A stretch of 64,000 nt of DNA from Gerris lacustris (taxonomy: Eukaryota; Arthropoda; Insecta; Hemiptera; Gerridae). Below, piece by piece: positions 1 through 13,400 of the stretch (positions within the stretch are counted from its first letter, which is position 1; every line of letters begins with the position of its first letter). The notes under the pieces were generated by a model, which worked only from the letters and a program-made list of their open reading frames with translations, was not told the DNA's origin and did not search any database. A program made the position numbers and the translations under genes. The DNA is taken from NCBI GenBank assembly GCA_951217055.1, contig OX578280.1, positions 41,119,628 through 41,183,627 on the forward strand, given 5' to 3'.

Positions 1-912
1 GCCTTCGGCTCGGAACTAAAACTTAAAAACTTGTCAGCAAAATTCCATTTTGCTGCCTAGTAACATAAATAACTATATAAGTCTTTTGCATGATTGTTAT
101 TGAAAATAATGGAAACACTGAAACGATCGTCTGATTGTTATTTGAATTTATAATGTGGATTATAGATTAAACAACCTGGGTTTTTCAATTATGTTATGTT
201 TGATTAACACAAAATATCGCTCAATCTAAACCATTTTATTTTCACAAAAAAAAATACGATTTCCGACGTTTCAATCTTGAATTAGTCTTATTATACTTAT
301 TACTTATACTTTATATTGTTACTCTCTTACAATATAGCAACAATTCGAAATAAACACGACAGTTTAGTTTCGTTGGCGTAAAATGACACTAATAACATCT
401 TAATAAAATTAATACAGGAATTTTGACGAATTTTCAAACATATTATTCAGGAAAATCACTGTTTTTGTGGTAGATAGTTAGGATGATAGACTTTTCATCA
501 GATTTTTCTCTTAATGAAATATAATAATAGCAAATATTTATTTTAAGCCGGGTTTACACAATACAGCAAATCTGCTGCATAGTAAAGTTATTTAGCAAAT
601 GTAACAAGTACGAACAAGTGCAACGGAGAAATACTATAAAATGTTGTTAGAAGTACTCGTATATAGCAAGATTTGAAGGTAATATAGCAAAAATATTTCT
701 AAACATTTGTGGTTGGTCAAGATCAAAAGTGATCTTATTATTTCTTAAAATAAAATATTATTTTGTACGTTTTTAGTCTTCGTCAAATTAAATCTTAAAC
801 TCATTTTTAACCTCACTTAGCTTTCAGTAAATACCCGAAATTACAATTTCAAATCTTTGCCGGAGAAAAAGGTTTAAAATTAAATTAATTATACAGAAAT
901 AACCTCACTTAC
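1..912. other. AT-rich intergenic DNA
   Basis: Nothing gene-like is seen. A TE-terminus-like stretch (gccgggtttacacaat) occurs at 547-562. Confidence 0.5.
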
Positions 913-973
913 ATGTCCCTGGGTCGTCGAAGTATACTCGGTTTTGTCGAATTTTACTGCCAAGGCAACACAG
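913..973 (-). other. Possible exon of an unrecognised gene at the left edge
   Basis: 61 nt flanked by AATTCTAG on the acceptor side and the strong donor CAT|GTAAGTGAGG. Two frames are open and protein-like: ALAVKFDKTEYTSTTQGH and LGSKIRQNRVYFDDPGT. No family is recognised and no partner exon was found between 1 and 900, so it would have to continue outside the window. Confidence 0.25.
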
Positions 974-2340
974 CTAGAATTATATGAAGTTACAGGACAT
1001 TGCGAAATAATAATTGAAAAAAATAAAAATAAACATAATTTTATAATAATAAAAAAATAATAATAATTATAAATATAAATATAAAACACTAAGTAATAAC
1101 AATTAATTAATATTAATACAATTATTTGTTAAAATCTCATTAATTTGTGAGTTAATACTGATTTTAAAGTACTAACATTATAATTTAAATATTATAGAAA
1201 AATACAATTGTAGAGATCCATACAATTTTTTGTTTTCAATAACTAATACTATTTTTTTTTTAAATACAACATATATATATACTATGTAAAAAATATATAT
1301 TATTTTTAAAAACACAATCTAAATTAATGGAGTGGATTTTTTTCTTCTACTTAATTCGGTAACTAAATTCACTTTTTTTTAAGTACGTGTCAATGAAGTC
1401 GATATACTTGTATCAATAATGTATATAGAAAGAAATATATATATTTGTGTGTGTGTATTTTCTCGCTTTATGTCTTACTTATGTACATAATTATTTAATA
1501 TATTGAGGTTGTTTTTTTTTTTAATTTTTAACAAAAATAAATTGAATAAAATTATAATCATAATTATACCTACATACAAAATTAACAATAATACAATTTT
1601 TTTGGAAAAATGAAAAATATATTTACAAGAGACATTATACCGAATCATAAAAAGAAACTAAAATAGTTTCAAATTAATTAAAATAAAATAATAAATTTCA
1701 ATATTAATTTATTTAAACAATTTACAAATTAATTATAAAAAAAATAATATACAATTTAAAATATTAATAATTAAAATAATTGAAATTAAGAAGTATTTAC
1801 AACATTTAAATACGTGTTAATTAAGGTACAGGAATAATTATAATAATTAACGATTGGGGAAAACTTTTAGATATAGCACTTGGAGACTACAGGCAAGGTT
1901 CTGGCCATACCCGAAAAACACTCATTCCATCGCGGACTAAGCAAACTGTACAAAATTAATGTTTTTACAAGTCTGACACAGCACCGTTTATAAACGCCAG
2001 ATTTATTTATGATTTACCTGGATGTATAGAGATGCTTAGAGAATGTACCTGGATGTGTTGAGGATTTACTTAAGCATGTAGTTACGGTTTACTTGGTCTG
2101 CCATTCACGAATGGTTTGCAGGTTAACTATAACCTTTCTCTCTTACTGTGGGCTCCAAGTGCTTTACCTCGAACAAACTCGTTAATAAAATAAATCAAAT
2201 AAGATGTAAATAATAACTAAAATAATACTAATGTCCAATATTAACACTCAGATCTCAAGATATGGGTGCTGGCTGTAGTTTTAGTTCTGTAGTGAAAAAA
2301 TTAATATTTATGGGGGAAAAATGTTTTTAACTTGCACATA
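974..2340. other. AT-rich intergenic DNA
   Basis: Long runs of A/T with no sustained open frame. The 1,855-2,165 stretch is less AT-rich and carries a short direct repeat (tacctggatgt, at about 2,016 and 2,046), but no coding or RNA signal is recognised. Confidence 0.5.
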
Positions 2341-2369
2341 TTTATAGTATGTATTCATTTTTAGCGCAG

Positions 2370-2575
2370 GGGAGGCCCCCTTACCTTGGACAGTTATGCA
2401 TCTTAGATACATGCCCCCAACACAATTCCAGGGAGAGAGGAAATATTTTCTGTGTTACTACTTGTCAGAGCGGAGTCTGGCAACGCTATTTTAGCAACCT
2501 TACCGTTATCCCCAGCTATCATATCAGTGGTCTTAGTGACAGTTGATTTTTGTGTGTCCAAGGTTAGTCAAACTC

Positions 2576-2578
<3 letters not shown>
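2370..2578. other. GC-richer island, possible exon or relic
   Basis: On the minus strand a frame from an ATG near 2523 reads MIAGDNGKVAKIALPDSALT and on to a stop. A donor-like CCAAG|GTAAGG follows at 2385. The plus strand is also open. No family is recognised; it could be an old gene or element fragment. Confidence 0.2.

Positions 2579-2653
<75 letters not shown>
2579..2653. repeat. (TA)n microsatellite
   Basis: An uninterrupted TA dinucleotide tract of about 75 bp. Confidence 0.98.
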
Positions 2654-2655
<2 letters not shown>

Positions 2656-2970
2656 ATACATTTTAAAATGTAAATTTATACAACAATTAATAACTATAAT
2701 GTAATAATAATAATAATAATAATTATGGATTTTCTGGTCCATCTGGCATCACAGTCAATGTTTAATAACAAAAAACTTAACTTTTCACTATTAAGAAATA
2801 TTTTTTTTAAAACAATTTCTATACCTAATTGTTTTGTAAACATAATATATTATAATACTTTAATAAGTCTATTTACATTTTGATATTTTCTTGTTATTCT
2901 CCGAATTATAAAAGAGATAATATAATATCCGAGTTTTAGAAATGCGTCAACAAATATAATTTCAACTCTA

Positions 2971-3209
2971 AGCCCGGGCCCACATTTAGACGCATCAAGT
3001 GACGGAGGGCGGGTAGCACAGTATTTTTTTCAACCGCATAAATATACGAAACCGCACATCGGGTAATGCATTTTTCAACTACAGTACTTAGAGCCCCCCC
3101 CCCCCGCTCTTTGTCTCTATTCGTGCGGTTTCGTATGTATATATCTGCGGTTGAAAAAAACTGTGGTGCCCTGCCCTGCGACACCTGTGCCTCAATGTGC
3201 GTTCGGGCT
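2971..3209. mobile_element. Foldback/MITE-like element
   Basis: About 240 bp with imperfect inverted arms. The left arm contains agcccgggcccacatt and tttttttcaaccgcat...cgaaaccgcac. The right arm contains the complement, ending gcgttcgggct. A poly-C run (3094-3106) lies near the centre. No coding capacity. Confidence 0.6.
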
Positions 3210-3932
3210 AAAGATTTTGTTTATTCTGTCGTTTTGTTGTCTTTTTAGATAAAAAAAATTATATATATACCTACATCAATAGTTCTAACAACGAAGAAAC
3301 AAACCTTTAATATCTGACAGAATGTCAAATAATTACAAATAAAAGAATAGACAAAAATACATATAAAAAAAAAAGCATCGACTGCTAGATGTGGAGAACA
3401 ACAAATCACATAAGAACCTTTAAGCTGCAATAAATAAGTGATTTTTATCTCTCCGAATAGATTGTTATATAAATTTCAATGATTAGCATATTAATTTTTA
3501 CTTTATTTAGTTAGCCGAACATTCGATCACAAAAAATGTATCGATAATTCCTCATTTCACATTAAATTTCACAGACAAAAAGCGTGCACTTTTCTTCATA
3601 GAATTTGTGACTGTGAGAACCGGATACGATAGGAGTTTTAATGCTTGGTGCGAAAGTTCCAGAGTTTAATACTGCATGAGAGTTAAATAACAAATAGCTT
3701 TAGGGACAAATTTGTTTTAATATGTGACAAAATCGGAATAATCTTTTTGGGATGGAAGAGAAGCAAAAACTTTTGATTAATTGATTGTATTGGAACTGTG
3801 CTTTCATTGATTTTTGGAGTGTAGTAGGAAGAACCTAATAACAGTGTTTGTGCAGTTTTGCTTTCGTACGCAGCCTAAAACCTCATAAGTTGTGTTGATA
3901 AAATCCATCGTGAAACTAAATAAAATCAGTAA
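3210..3932. other. AT-rich DNA downstream of the transporter gene
   Basis: No exon, RNA gene or clear repeat terminus is seen. A second AATAAA occurs on the minus strand near 3506, which could serve as a distal poly(A) signal. Confidence 0.4.
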
Positions 3933-3938
3933 TTTATT
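3933..3938 (-). terminator. Poly(A) signal for the transporter gene
   Basis: AATAAA on the minus strand, 188 nt beyond the stop codon. It is the first canonical hexamer after the stop. In DNA this AT-rich, chance hexamers are common. Confidence 0.5.
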
Positions 3939-4125
3939 CAGTTCTATCTTGCATAGCACTTCAATGATTTACATTTTTTTTTGTTGCAGTAACAAAAAAT
4001 CGCTAGCATAAGTTTTAAAGTCTATTCTTTTTAAAATTCCTAGAATACAATGTATAAAGGTAATTTTTCGTTAATATTATTCTTGCTTTATGTTGTTTTG
4101 CACTAAAGAGAATTAACTGAATACT

Positions 4126-4448
4126 TTACATAGGTGTTGTTAATTCCAGCGGAACAAAAGCCTCGGTTAAATTGATAGCTACCGGTGGAAGTGTCGATGT
4201 GGAATTGCTTGTGTATAAAGCGACAATTTCACCGATGGACGCCTCAGCACCGAAGACAAGAGCGAAGACGGCGAGAATCATAATTACTATGTCTTTGACG
4301 AGTCTCCATCGCATGTAGCCGTAGCCTTCTGAATAGTACGTCATGGCTTCTATCACAGCAGGACAGAGCAGACCAAGGATGGAGAAACATATAGAGCCGA
4401 CCAGGCCGATAAACGGACCCAGGCTTGGAACTATTATAGCCACCAAAA
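4126..4448 (-). CDS. Transporter exon 10 (C-terminus and stop)
   Basis: 323 nt, acceptor TTTATAG, stop TAA at 4128-4126. It codes for residues 396-502: two last membrane segments (IVPSLGPFIGLVG and KDIVIMILAVFALVFGAE) and a 30-residue tail with two glycosylation sequons. The open frame extends upstream through intron sequence, but the splice acceptor is clear. Confidence 0.96.
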
Positions 4449-7400
4449 CTATAAACAAAGAAACATCACCATTACAAACACTGATAATATGCTGATTATA
4501 TAGAAATTGATTGATCACGAGGATCAGTCAAAAGTAAAAAACAAAATTTAAGATTTACGAACGCTTTGGAAACATTTATTTCCTTCTTCAAGTTATAGAA
4601 AAAAAATGATTAAACACTCTTTAATATAAACATTCTGAAATATTTTTTCCGTAACGTTGGAAAATTCAAAACATTGATTTATAATATTATAGGAGAACTT
4701 CTACTTAAAAACTCCTTTAGCATTCAATTTGCACTTTCTTCATAAAATATAATATTATGGAAAGTGTTGTACCTAGACCATACTGAAAAACATTTTGTTT
4801 GGTCCAACCCCCTTATTTGTACCACCCGTTACATTTGAAAAAAAAAACAAACTAACAATTAGGGAACCTTTCTATTGACACGATTGACATAGCTGCGCAT
4901 GTCTTACAAACCGGCGCTTAGTTTTGTCTAAGGATCGTTTTGATTGTACGGCAAACGATCCATGTAGGTTGGAAGAGCTTGAAGGACGGTACGAAACTCT
5001 GTCCCCGTCGAGTCGCGTCGGGTTAAAACGGCTTTAATCTATTTCGATCTCGCGGAGGGTTTCCAGCTTGGTTAGAAAAAACCTTATAGTTTAACTGAAA
5101 CTATCATAGAATTCTATTTTTTAGTTTACTAAATGTTTGGAGAACCTCAACAAATTATTTTATGTACAATGGTCAAAAATTGGCTGCAAAAACTACCAAC
5201 ATTTTCACACACAAATTCCTAACAGAGTTGCCATGTTTGTCAAAACCTAAAACTTTTAACAGAACAGTCCATACACGTTGAAACATACAGCCCAAGGTGT
5301 CAATATATATCAATGTGTATTGGGCCCATAAAAGTTATTTAAAGCATTGCCACGGAATTTTTTGCTGCGCGGCCACGGACTAAACTATAGCAGTAGATAT
5401 CGAGATACCTGGGTCGCCCCCCACTGCTATCCCCTAGGTTACGCCCTCCTATAACCCCACTCGTCTCTCAAGGCTACGCCCTCTCCCCCCCCCCCCACCT
5501 CTATCCAAGTGGGCCAAGTACCCCAAGAACCCTAATACCTACTCATTGCTTTCCCTGACATGTAAACAATTACCTTAAAAGTGACTAAATAGTGAAATAA
5601 TCATTATATGGCATAGCGAACGTAAATAAACCTAATTCAATGCTTACTTGTTCCGATGATCATGATGACCCTCATAACATAGTACGCCCAAGAGTGATTG
5701 GACTCGGCGATCTTATGGTTGATTTTATTCCAAACAATTTCAGTCGGTACCGTGAACTGAAGTCCGTAAGTTAGCAGAATGGACAGAGCCACAAGTATCT
5801 TCACTACTTCAGCCAACCTATCAAAGTCAAATTACACTTGTTAAGAAAAAAAAAATGTCTTAAACTATTAGAAATGTCGAAGAAGACAACAAAATATATA
5901 ATTCATACTTATGTTTAAATGTTCTTTGGGCTCAATACACGTAGAAAAACAAAAAGGATGTCGTTATATATCTCATATATTTTACATTAATACAACGAAC
6001 TGAGCAACTTGTGAAACAGGGTTGCTACTAGTTTCGCAAAATTCTCTATATTAATTAATATTATTTTACTCATTAAGTTACTAAATGGATATTTTTTTAT
6101 TTTCATTTAACATGTTTAATCAACATAGTTATTAAGAATCAAATTCACTAACCTAAATCTTAGTTTAAAATTAACCAGGTTAATGTCGGTCTCTTACATG
6201 AAACCTTTTAGTTATTTCTACATGGGATAGAAACATAAAATTTGGAACACTTGTGGATCCTAAGATTTAATAAATTGCAGTTCCAATGTAGGAGTAAGAT
6301 AATTCTGGGAGTAAACCGTAAAACCGAAAGATGAATTAAAGGTACCGTTTTCATAAACATTGAAACATATATTGTAACTTTTCTAAACAGATTTTTCAAT
6401 ATTAATAAAAGAAAAATAGGTTACCAATTATTTCCAAGGTTAAGAGTTACACTAGCAAGAGTATCATCTCCAAAACGTACGTAGCCAGCGAATCCAACAG
6501 ATGCATAGAGCACCACCACCAGGGTCATAGCGATGTTCAGAACTCCTGGACATCCGAGGAAGTGACTTGGGTGTCTCATTGAGTTCTCTATCGGCAAAAC
6601 CTGGTCATTAAAAAAAAAATATATATATTTTAAAGATCGAGTTAGAAATGAGGTATGATGATGAGTTCCACAATCGCAACAGTTGTATTAAAGCGTCAAT
6701 TGTATGGGGCGAGTTTACAACACATGCTGCTGGTAATTCATAACATGTAATAAAGCTGTATAGGCAACCTGTAAAGCCGAACGCACCCTTAGAAAAATTA
6801 TTTAACTCAAAGAGCTTAGCAGAGATAGATAGAGCATAGTGATAAAAAGTGGATTACAGCAGGAAGTGCTAGAAGTCAAAGAATTATATTCATTATTAAC
6901 AAGGTTACCGAAACCAGAATCTACAGCTACAGAGATTTTGTGAATCCTAATGTTTCGAACCCATTGCAGGGATCATTCTCAAGGGATTTGCTCATGATGA
7001 AAATCATTTGCAAATAACTCTTATCATGAGCAACACTCTCCAAGAACCCAAAGAGATTAGAAGAAGCAAAGGAGGAGGGAGCAGTCCTCTTGACGATATT
7101 GAGATCTTCACTTATTAGATTCTTGCGGTTGTAACATTGTTAATATACCTGTATATAACCCATTGACTTCTAGCACTTCCTGATTAGTTTCACCGGTTAC
7201 TGGTTACTGGTTACTTCTCGGTCAACTTGTTTAGTGATTCCGAACGCACCCTAAGATAATTATTATTTAAAAAGTGGTATACTTACAGTTCCGATTCCTT
7301 CCATGGCAAAGAGAACGGTAGAGAAGAAGAGCGGTAGTTCGTTTACAGGTCTGATCATGTCTAGAGAAGCGATGGTGTCGATGGACGGGATTTCCTTTAA

Positions 7401-10400
7401 GATGAAGTAGATAGTCATACCCAGGCCGAACAGGATGAAGCACGTAGCAATGGCTGAGAATGGTACGAGGTACTTAAGTGTTCTGACTGATCCAAGAGGA
7501 ATTAGAGGGATTCCGACTAACAAGATGTATATCCGGACATCAAGGTTCCACTGAAGGTGTGCTTCCATAACCTGCGAATAAAATAGATCTGTAATAAATC
7601 TAAATTTTTATTTCGGATATAGTCCATTATCATAATTTCTCCTAACGGTTATAAAAGAAAAGGGGGCCTCGGTTGCTCGTTTAGGAGACCCAGTTGGAGC
7701 TCCTATCAATAAGGTGGAATAGTATCGGGCGTGGTTACAACGTGGCATGGTTACCACAGATCGGGGTTTAATTCCCTATTGGGCCCACTCGGTGTTCACC
7801 CAGCGTTACCATACGAATGGGTTACCAATAGTAAGGTTTACGTTAGAGCGACATAATCTTCGCACAGGTATTCTTTCCACCCAGACCTAAACCGCATTCT
7901 TAAGCCTGGAACTCTTCCTCGCTGAAACCTTCACAGACCCCCATACATTTAACAATTGACCGTATTAATGAATTTTTTATTTTGTGATTATAAAATTTTG
8001 TTACATATTATTTTATGTTATTCAAGAATGAATTAATTATCATTATCACTACATTCGTGTTTTTTTGGTTAAATTACAATTGTATATTTGATTTTTGTAT
8101 ATAGACACTTTTGCTGTTTAACATTTTTTAAAAGCATGTTTCAATTCAGTATCACAATGTAAAGTGTAGCTTGTGGTGGGCGGGTGTGTGTGTGTGTGAA
8201 GAGTACCACTATGTGTGTGTGTGTTGTGTGTCTATATACTATGTGTTTATGTGTGTGTGTAGTTTTGTTCGCGATTTTTTACTTCAGTAATAAAATTTAC
8301 ATTATTGTTCCTTTTAGTCCCAAGTAGACAAGAAAATTTTAAATTTATCCTCACGTTGATTGAAGAATATTGTAAGTCCGAGTGAATGTTAACAGTATTT
8401 ATAACTTAGTTATATTTAAAAATATATAATATACGTATCTAGAAAGTGCTTATTTCCGAGTTAAATGTAAACAAAGGTGTTACATGTGAGTAAGATGTTT
8501 GGCTAATTATTAGAGGTGGAAATGGAAACACGTCACATCAATGTAAACACCTGAGTTAAGTTGTGTTTAGTTAAGTGAAAGTACTTAAACTTAGTAATAT
8601 AAATATTTACATTTAAGTGCAGGAATAGTCTTAGATAAAAACAAACTTTGGTTAAGAAACACTGATATTTCTTAAAATAGCATACATTCTTTAAGAAGAC
8701 AAATATAACTAACCATAACAATTTCATATCTCTATCTTATAACTCCAAGCTGTTTAAAATAAATAACCTTTTTTTGAAACACGATAAACATCAAATAATA
8801 CATGTAGTTTTTCTTCGCCATTGTAATGTTCCAGCTGTATAAACTGTAGAAATAATTGGCACTCACAACCGGATTAACGCTACTTCACTTATCACGATGC
8901 TCGGTGAACACTAAGTGTGGTTTCACAGGGAATCGAACCCAGGAAAGCTCCCGGGGGTTGGACAGGGTTGTTGGAGCTTTATTTATGTAAATAATAATTT
9001 ATTTTAAAATAATTTTACTCTACCTGTTGTAAAGATTCAGCGATGAAAACTACGTAGACCGTATTTCCAAAATAGTATGTAGCCATTAAACTTGCATTTA
9101 CAAACTCCCTGAAAATTTAAAATCAAACAATACGTTTAATGCATTTGTATTGTACGTGTTTAATACAAAAAGAAATCATAAATAATTAAAGCAAAATCTT
9201 GATAAAAGATTTTAGGGAAAAAAATAAAGAAACTAAAATAAATAAAAATTATAATAAATAAAAATTATAATAAATAATCATAGTATAAAACTAAAAAAGT
9301 TATGTTTATTTTCTAGATGAGCAATTGAGTCTTGACTTGATTAAGAATAAAGAAAGACGGTTTTCAACCACTAGTGGTCGTCTTCAGTGCCAGTGAGACG
9401 AGTTTAAGTGCAAAAGAGAAAAGAATCAGCGTAGGAGTTGAGGCAGAGGTTGAAATTTGACTCAGATATCAACCTCAACAATAAAGTTACTTCAGTGGAG
9501 AGACGTCTTTCTTTATTCTTTTTTTTGACGTTTCTCTTGCCCCTTATTTTAAATTATTCCTTTTTTGTGAATGTTAAGGGTGCGAATGGAGAAAATAAAA
9601 TAAAGAAATCTATCTACCCAAGGAGGGGGTCAGAATATCGCAAAAACGTGGCCTTCAATTGAATAGATAACTGCAAGGCAACATTTATTAATTTCATAGA
9701 AATATTAATGGTTTTGATACTCTTAAATATAGATACATATATTTTATACGCTGTATATTTACCTTGCAAATGAAGCAAATTTATTGAAGAAAGGCGGCCC
9801 GGTTTTAAAAGCGATTTCAGCTGTTTCGGCAAATCCTAAGCTGGGCCGTTTAGCTCTAATGCACAACATCTGAGCACAGTAAACCTGAACAGTAAAATAA
9901 TATGTACTAGCCCATAAAAATAAAGTTTTTGTTGTAAATCCTTAATATTTATACATTTTGGTAGTGTGAGTCGGCAATTTGTTTGATTATTAAAACAAGC
10001 ATTTGAATTTTAATAACAATCACGGTTATTGAGTTTTTTAAAGCTACGTCGTTAATTAGTGTGCGTGTGTCGTTGGGTGACCCTAAAATCTGAAAGAATG
10101 TTTATGTATTGGTATGGAGAGTATATGTGCCAATTATCTACTTGATTGGATGACTGGAAGAGGGTTATTTAGCCCTCCAAAGAATTTAACAACAGACCAC
10201 CAACAAACAACCACACAAAAGCAAAACTAATGTAAAGGATTAAATAAAACGTGACATTTTGACAGAGGTAATTACAGTGGGATACTATGATGATTCCATG
10301 AGGATCTATGGGGCATTGTACATCATTGAACTATGGGACAACTTCAAGGTGTAAATGGTAACATTTATAGAATACCCGATTCTTATTAAATCTGTATGAT

Positions 10401-13400
10401 ACAAGACTAATGAAAAAATGGATAAAAAATGTAGGTTTGTTTACCAATAAGTGTACACAGTGGGTACAGAGAAGTCCTACGAGCGCAGTTCCTACGAGAC
10501 TGAATACTGTACCACCGTGCTTGAATGCACCTGGCATAGCAAGGATACCGGAACCAAGACTGCTCTTGATAAGATGAATCAATGCTCCGGAATCACTGAA
10601 AAAACAAATGCATTAAAATATTATATCTGATAAGAGCTGAGGTCTACCAGAGATACAACTATATATGTAATGACACTGGGCTGACAAGTCACACCATCAG
10701 CTGTATAAACTGTATTACAATAATATTAGCGAAAAAAGTTCAGTCATGCACCATGACTTAATGAGCGAATTTTCAAAGAAATCTGCGTATTATTGGCTTA
10801 TAATAATATAGGAAAATTTTGGTTTAGAATTTGCATGGGTGAAAAAAAAAATTGGTGACACAGGGGTACGGGGTACAAAAGCAAAATAGTATTTACCCTT
10901 CAAGATGCATGTCGTTGGAAAGCTCTTTAAGAGTGCAGTAATTGTTGTTACGTACACTTTTATCATATTTTCATATAAAAGGGGGGTAAAATGGAAATAA
11001 CACGTTTTTATGCTATTTTTGACCCTAAATTGTAAATATTTGACCCCTAAATGGACTCCAAAAATTCTGGCCAACGAACTCATACTTTCTTTTGATATTA
11101 TTGACATTTTTAAGTGCATCCTAAGGGGAGATATCGTCTGAAGTGACACATACATACATAACAAAAATTGTTAAATTTTAGGAATCGATTCAGAATGGTC
11201 TAAAACGGATTTCCATGGAAAAGTTTTTCAAATATTCGCATTACAAAAATTTTGAAGCCATTGCAATAGCGTAATGTTCTTTGAAAATTCGCTAAAAGAA
11301 AAAATCATATTTATTCAGAATATTCAAATAATTATGTTAAATAAATTGAGAAATAAGGTAGTAGACATAAAATAAAGACATAAAAATAAACTTCTTTACC
11401 GCCCTAGGGTGGTAAAGAAGAGGAATTCTTCAGCTTTACGCACGATTAGCGAGTTTGTTTACATTCAACAAAACTAATTTGCTGTTCTTTTATTAAAGTA
11501 ACTGTTTATATAGAATTTTTAGTGAAAAACAATGAGTGAATCAAGTGACTTTGACGAAAATGTGGAGAATAATACTCCTCCAAAACTAATTAATTCGGCA
11601 AAAAATACAACTCAAGAATTAATGCCATCTTTATCAAGAGAGAGATACGAACTTACATATAGCAAGTAGGTATATATAGTACATATAGTATAAGTACATA
11701 TAGCAGGACTAAAAAACCCAAAAGAAAGAAAGAAAAGCAAGTTTATTTTTTTCTGTATTTATTATTTAAATCTAACAATCGTAGATAAAGTAGGGGAGAC
11801 CGGGGACTGTTCAAACCGGGTAGGTTTGAAACAACCCAATTAATGGGTGGAAAAATTTGCGATATTTGGGAACAACCAAGGAAAAGGGACGCGGCTTCCG
11901 TGGCGGAATCTGAACTTTTGGGTTTGGTGTCGTTTCGAGTTTATCATCAGTTTCTGAGAGGGGGTATTGTGTTTTCGCATCCAAAAGTAAGTATTTTTGT
12001 TGCTACTCTTTTGCTTTTTTATCCAAATCTAAAATAGTTGTGGTTATGATAGTTTTTAACGTAAAAACTTTGGTTATGGAAGTTCAACAGGTGTAATTCT
12101 TTTTTTATCGAAGTTGTTTATTTCGGAGGTTATGACGACAACTTTTTTAAAACATGTTCTGGGTACGGTTGTAACAATGTTTACAATTAAGTTTCCAGCT
12201 GGCTATGAAGTATAAAATTTTCAAACACACTTTAACGCTTCATTTAAATAATTTAAATTAAATAATTTTTTCCGTGGTAGGCTGTGAAATAGTAACTTTA
12301 GAGCCTAATAGACATAGCTAAAATCCATTTTTTCATTACGTGGACTTAAAAAATCTTTTCATTACTCCTAGCTGTAAAGAAAAAATCTTTTAGGTCCTAG
12401 GAACTAAAAGATTTTTTATGTCCGGCGGGTAGTTGTCAAAACTTCCGTTAGTACCGCTGCAGTCTTTGTAGAAATGCTTCTAGTACGATTAAAATCCGCT
12501 AGATGTCAATGCGTTTTATTTATCTTTTCTTATAGTGTAACCTCTTTTTAAGGTTACTTTTTTTAAGTCTTAGTATGAACTAATATTTGTTATTATTATA
12601 TATTGATTAGTGATTAATATTTAATGTTTTTTCATTGTCTGCTACCTCGGAAAAAATAGCATATGCTACGCGACTGTGAAGTGTTTTTTCTTTAAAAAAA
12701 AACTCACTTCACAGCCTAGTAACATAATATACTATTTTTTACTTTCGTCAAATTTTATTAGTTTTAATGTTAATTAACCTTGAACTACAAAATATATGAT
12801 ACAAATTACATTTAGAATATTTATTATTGCTTCATTTATCTTAAACATCTATTATTCTGCGTATGACAAATTATTCAATTATTTTGCGTGATGTTCTGTG
12901 ATTTTGACTCGATAAATAAGTATTTCTAATCTCTTTATTCTGTTAGTGTTACAACTAACCCCAATAACTGTTACAAGCGCCCCTGTTATGGGGTCGGTTG
13001 AAACATTTTTCCTGAATTTTTAAAATGCCTATAAATATTTTTGTAATGCAGATAATCTTACTATAACCTCATCCATTTCTAGTCTGATAACTAAAGTTCA
13101 ATTAAGGCCCACTGTCAAATACATTGAGGTTAAAATGTTTTTGCAGGAAGCGATTTTGTAAAAAATGTTTCAACCGTCCCCGGTCTCCCCTACGGTACGC
13201 AACTCGTGCGAAAAAGGCATTTTGCATTGCTCGTGTAGTTTTACTACCCTCGTTGTCGCTCGGGTGCAAACTCCACACTTGCATGCAAAATGCTACTTTC
13301 CGCACTCGACGCGTAATGTACTATTACGTACTCTTAATCGTACTACCCTCGTTATGTACTATCTCTACTCTTAAATGTCGTCAACATAACAACACGCCCA

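Noticed and set aside
2452..2673. Frames made of IYIYIY tracts (also at 20.8, 30.1 and 33.7 kb)
   Set aside because: Translation of (AT)n microsatellites.
10790..11164. 124-codon minus-strand frame
   Set aside because: Entirely inside non-autonomous element E; the second copy at 35.7-36.3 kb does not keep the frame.
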